From: an uncultured beta proteobacterium
Lineage (GTDB): Bacteria; Pseudomonadota; Gammaproteobacteria; Burkholderiales; Rhodocyclaceae
Reading direction: 5' to 3'
NCBI GenBank assembly: GCA_903916205.1
Contig: CAIWVX010000212.1
Location: forward strand, 1-6,087
Length of the DNA: 6,087 nt
The notes beneath the pieces are model-generated. The model ran no database searches, was not told the origin of the DNA, and saw only the letters and a program-made list of their open reading frames with translations. Position numbers and translations under genes: made by a program. Below, piece by piece: positions 5,501 to 6,087 of this stretch. The stretch's first letter is position 1, and every line of letters starts with the position of its first letter.

Positions 5501-6087
5501 GCGCGCCTGGCGCAAAGATTTATCTAACGCAGAACCTCGGCGTCGGCTGGCGCGTCTGCTACACACCCTCAAGGGCAGTGCCCGCATGACCGGAGCGATG
5601 AATCTCGGACAGCTCACGCATGCTATTGAAACGCGAATTGAAGAAGCCAGTCACACCACCGGCATTACCGCCTCGGTCATTGATGAAATTGACAGCGCCT
5701 TCGATGACATTCTGCACATGATTGAATGCTTGCAGAAGGGTCAATGGCTCGACACCACGGCACTTGATTCCGCAGAATTTGAAACCGAACCGGCTTTGCC
5801 GCCCGCGACGTTCCGTGTTCGTGTCGACCTAATTGATCGCCTAGTTAACAAAGCGAACGCGTTGTCGATAGCTCACACGCCCATCGAAGACGAGATGCGC
5901 GGTCTCAAAAAATCGCTGCTCGAGATGACGGAAAATGTGACCGACCTACACCGCCATTTACGTGAGATTGAGACTCAAGCCGAGTCGCAAAGACAATCGG
6001 AATCAGCACCGGCGGCGGCTTCACACAACGGCCTTGACCCGTTGGAATCTGACCGCTTCGCTCGTATTCAGGAATTAACTCGGATAA
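2526..6087 (+). CDS. chpA: Pil-Chp chemosensory histidine kinase ChpA/PilL (5' part, runs off the right edge)
   Basis: An open frame of 1187 codons with no stop from ATG 2526 to the window end. It is the CheA-like hybrid kinase of the type IV pilus chemosensory system, which phosphorylates PilG and PilH. Residues 1-600 form the FimL-like N-terminal region: LAWVKSEID (12-20) and HLHQVQGAL (53-61) match Pseudomonas ChpA, which fixes the start. HPt1 (about 610-715) has the site HTLKGSGRM with His657. A second HPt-like domain (about 815-920) has HTLASIS at His854, lacking the usual Lys-Gly. HPt3 (about 967-1070) has HTLKGSARM with His1013. From 1096 (FRVRVDLIDRLVNKA) begins the coiled-coil dimerisation segment ending DPLESDRFARIQELTR. 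The HATPase, CheW-like and receiver domains are outside the window. Linkers are rich in Ser, Pro and Thr. It seems more compact than Pseudomonas ChpA (about 2470 residues, eight phosphotransfer domains). The ribosome-binding site is weak. Confidence 0.96.
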   Translation, partial: MNAGAKFDSGPLAWVKSEIDLALWRADQALHHYTASVTVGAGDLLQIKLCRTHLHQVQGALALVGLDGAKHLVGTFESLLETIEQQTHPAGEAIIAMAHHSLEAIGHYLDDLISGQANQPLRLLSAYREVQRARGIEHIVPSDLFFPDLSAPLPLRESPVQQLSGDVVQRLLRQERARFQRGFLSWLRQPQELSGVCDMLSAVKRIETTQETASARTFWWIATAFLSALDEGLSLDGFDVKQICSCIDLKMRHLLEGTENEANQFFRDALYFVAHSESSNLAVQLVQQTYRLRETLPNFESPSAVRKKNIHRELRTVISTAEKTWIAYCAGTKQALPIFIKHANALSAIIEPLGQTDYCRLAQAIVAAAKWRAEVPVDDPNNPSTALAIEVATAILLAQNAQENFAHLGRDFAHQVDVTVDRIHHCIAGNPPESGSDVLLLEELSRQAQEKLLSGQLTKKIQINLGLVEQVLDIFFRDTGKSAELNRLDFPLRQISHALIMLRHEDAERVLSDCATEIKRFATPEYRPQEVDFERVAQQLSVIEFFIDPLPYGLVDCATLMQQIQAQKHSHSHSIPVESPSKLDLSHDKQANAEARDRSTTTQEQPNAPDLKVNVELLGLFLEEAHEILLTTDENRRALKDQPHNVELLTTLRRSYHTLKGSGRMVGLKKLGEAAWSVEQVLNLWLRQELEVTAPILALLDQAQLVFFAWVRHLEDPSQSPPDHTQMITLAASLLSTTEIQDDLNLLDTPSNAPTATEAEPRYSAEIIPIDFSPTASRSIQPSAIDVISADKSAVPAEIQRPSVMPTAGGTSSVLYSIFYEEARSHLATLHREISRLESEEVMLTPDEMKRAAHTLASISATLGIAPLNQLAHALENALLRRDSSAQHGSLEALSLIRQALSELDGWLTAHAEHRELVFPAERIASLDALYPSQLVSRNVPSNVPKDTPDEVVPKLLPAANRPLLHDEIDQQLLPLFLEEALELKLEIGKALRAWRKDLSNAEPRRRLARLLHTLKGSARMTGAMNLGQLTHAIETRIEEASHTTGITASVIDEIDSAFDDILHMIECLQKGQWLDTTALDSAEFETEPALPPATFRVRVDLIDRLVNKANALSIAHTPIEDEMRGLKKSLLEMTENVTDLHRHLREIETQAESQRQSESAPAAASHNGLDPLESDRFARIQELTRI
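4353..4670 (+). other. HPt1 domain of ChpA/PilL (phospho-acceptor His657)
   Basis: This encodes ChpA residues 610-715, a four-helix histidine phosphotransfer domain. FLEEAHEIL opens helix A, and RRSYHTLKGSGRMVG carries His657 with the full H-x-L-K-G-S-G-R-M consensus. LGEAAWSVEQVLN follows as the next helix and closely resembles the first HPt of Pseudomonas ChpA. All residues needed for phosphotransfer are present. Confidence 0.9.
4968..5285 (+). other. Degenerate HPt2 domain of ChpA/PilL (His854 kept, Lys-Gly lost)
   Basis: Residues about 815-920 keep the helical pattern (FYEEARSHLATL, then LNQLAHALENALL) and a histidine in H-T-L-A-S-I-S. The Lys and Gly of the H-x-L-K-G core are Ala and Ser. 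The Lys normally assists phosphorylation and the Gly allows close packing against the kinase, so this domain may be weakly phosphorylated or only structural. Confidence 0.75.
5424..5735 (+). other. HPt3 domain of ChpA/PilL (phospho-acceptor His1013)
   Basis: Residues about 967-1070 form a canonical HPt domain: FLEEALELKLEIGKALRAW as the first helix pair, RLLHTLKGSARMTGAMNLG with His1013, and LTHAIETRIEEA after it. It lies directly before the coiled-coil dimerisation segment, so it is the domain best placed to be phosphorylated by the kinase core that lies past the window. Confidence 0.9.

Noticed and set aside
5255..5617. 120-codon reverse ORF, and a 97-codon forward ORF at 5296-5589, inside chpA
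   Set aside because: Both are low-complexity out-of-frame readings of the HPt3 region, whose main frame carries the clear HTLKGSARM site.
1..6087. CRISPR array, insertion sequence, tRNA or rRNA gene
   Set aside because: No regularly spaced repeats, transposase motifs, terminal inverted repeats or RNA-gene consensus sequences were found on either strand.

Overview
This window looks like a chromosomal segment from a type IV pilus-bearing proteobacterium, most likely a gammaproteobacterium or a close relative. That assignment rests on gene content: thiD, transcribed leftward, lies divergent to a rightward pilG-pilH-chpA/pilL cluster (the Pil-Chp chemosensory system that controls twitching pili). 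Base composition is moderately GC-rich, judged by eye. I cannot name the species.

Layout, left to right. Positions 1-433 (minus strand) hold what reads as a decayed universal stress protein (UspA-family) gene. Recognisable pieces of the family lie in the right order and spacing but are broken by stops and frameshifts. Positions 468-1298 (minus) encode an intact ThiD, the hydroxymethylpyrimidine/HMP-phosphate kinase of thiamine synthesis. Positions 1299-1573 are the divergent control region, with two overlapping inverted repeats near the thiD start, an 11-bp direct repeat in tandem, and an extended -10 promoter candidate for pilG. Positions 1574-1969 encode PilG and 2014-2406 encode PilH, both single-domain response regulators with all phosphorylation residues. 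From 2526 to the right edge runs one uninterrupted reading frame of at least 1187 codons. It encodes the front half of the ChpA/PilL histidine kinase: a FimL-like N-terminal region, three HPt-type domains (the middle one degenerate), and the start of the coiled-coil dimerisation region. The catalytic ATPase, CheW-like and receiver domains must lie beyond the window.

How they work together: ChpA/PilL autophosphorylates on HPt histidines and passes phosphate to PilG and PilH, which set the balance of pilus extension and retraction (and cAMP signalling in Pseudomonas). In the canonical cluster the CheW adaptor PilI and the chemoreceptor PilJ lie between pilH and chpA. Here they are absent: only about 120 bp separates pilH from chpA. 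That gap contains a 36-codon ORF overlapping the pilH end that could be the stump of pilI. Together with the reduced number of HPt domains, this missing receptor/adaptor pair is the most notable feature of the window. I do not see a wholly new system.
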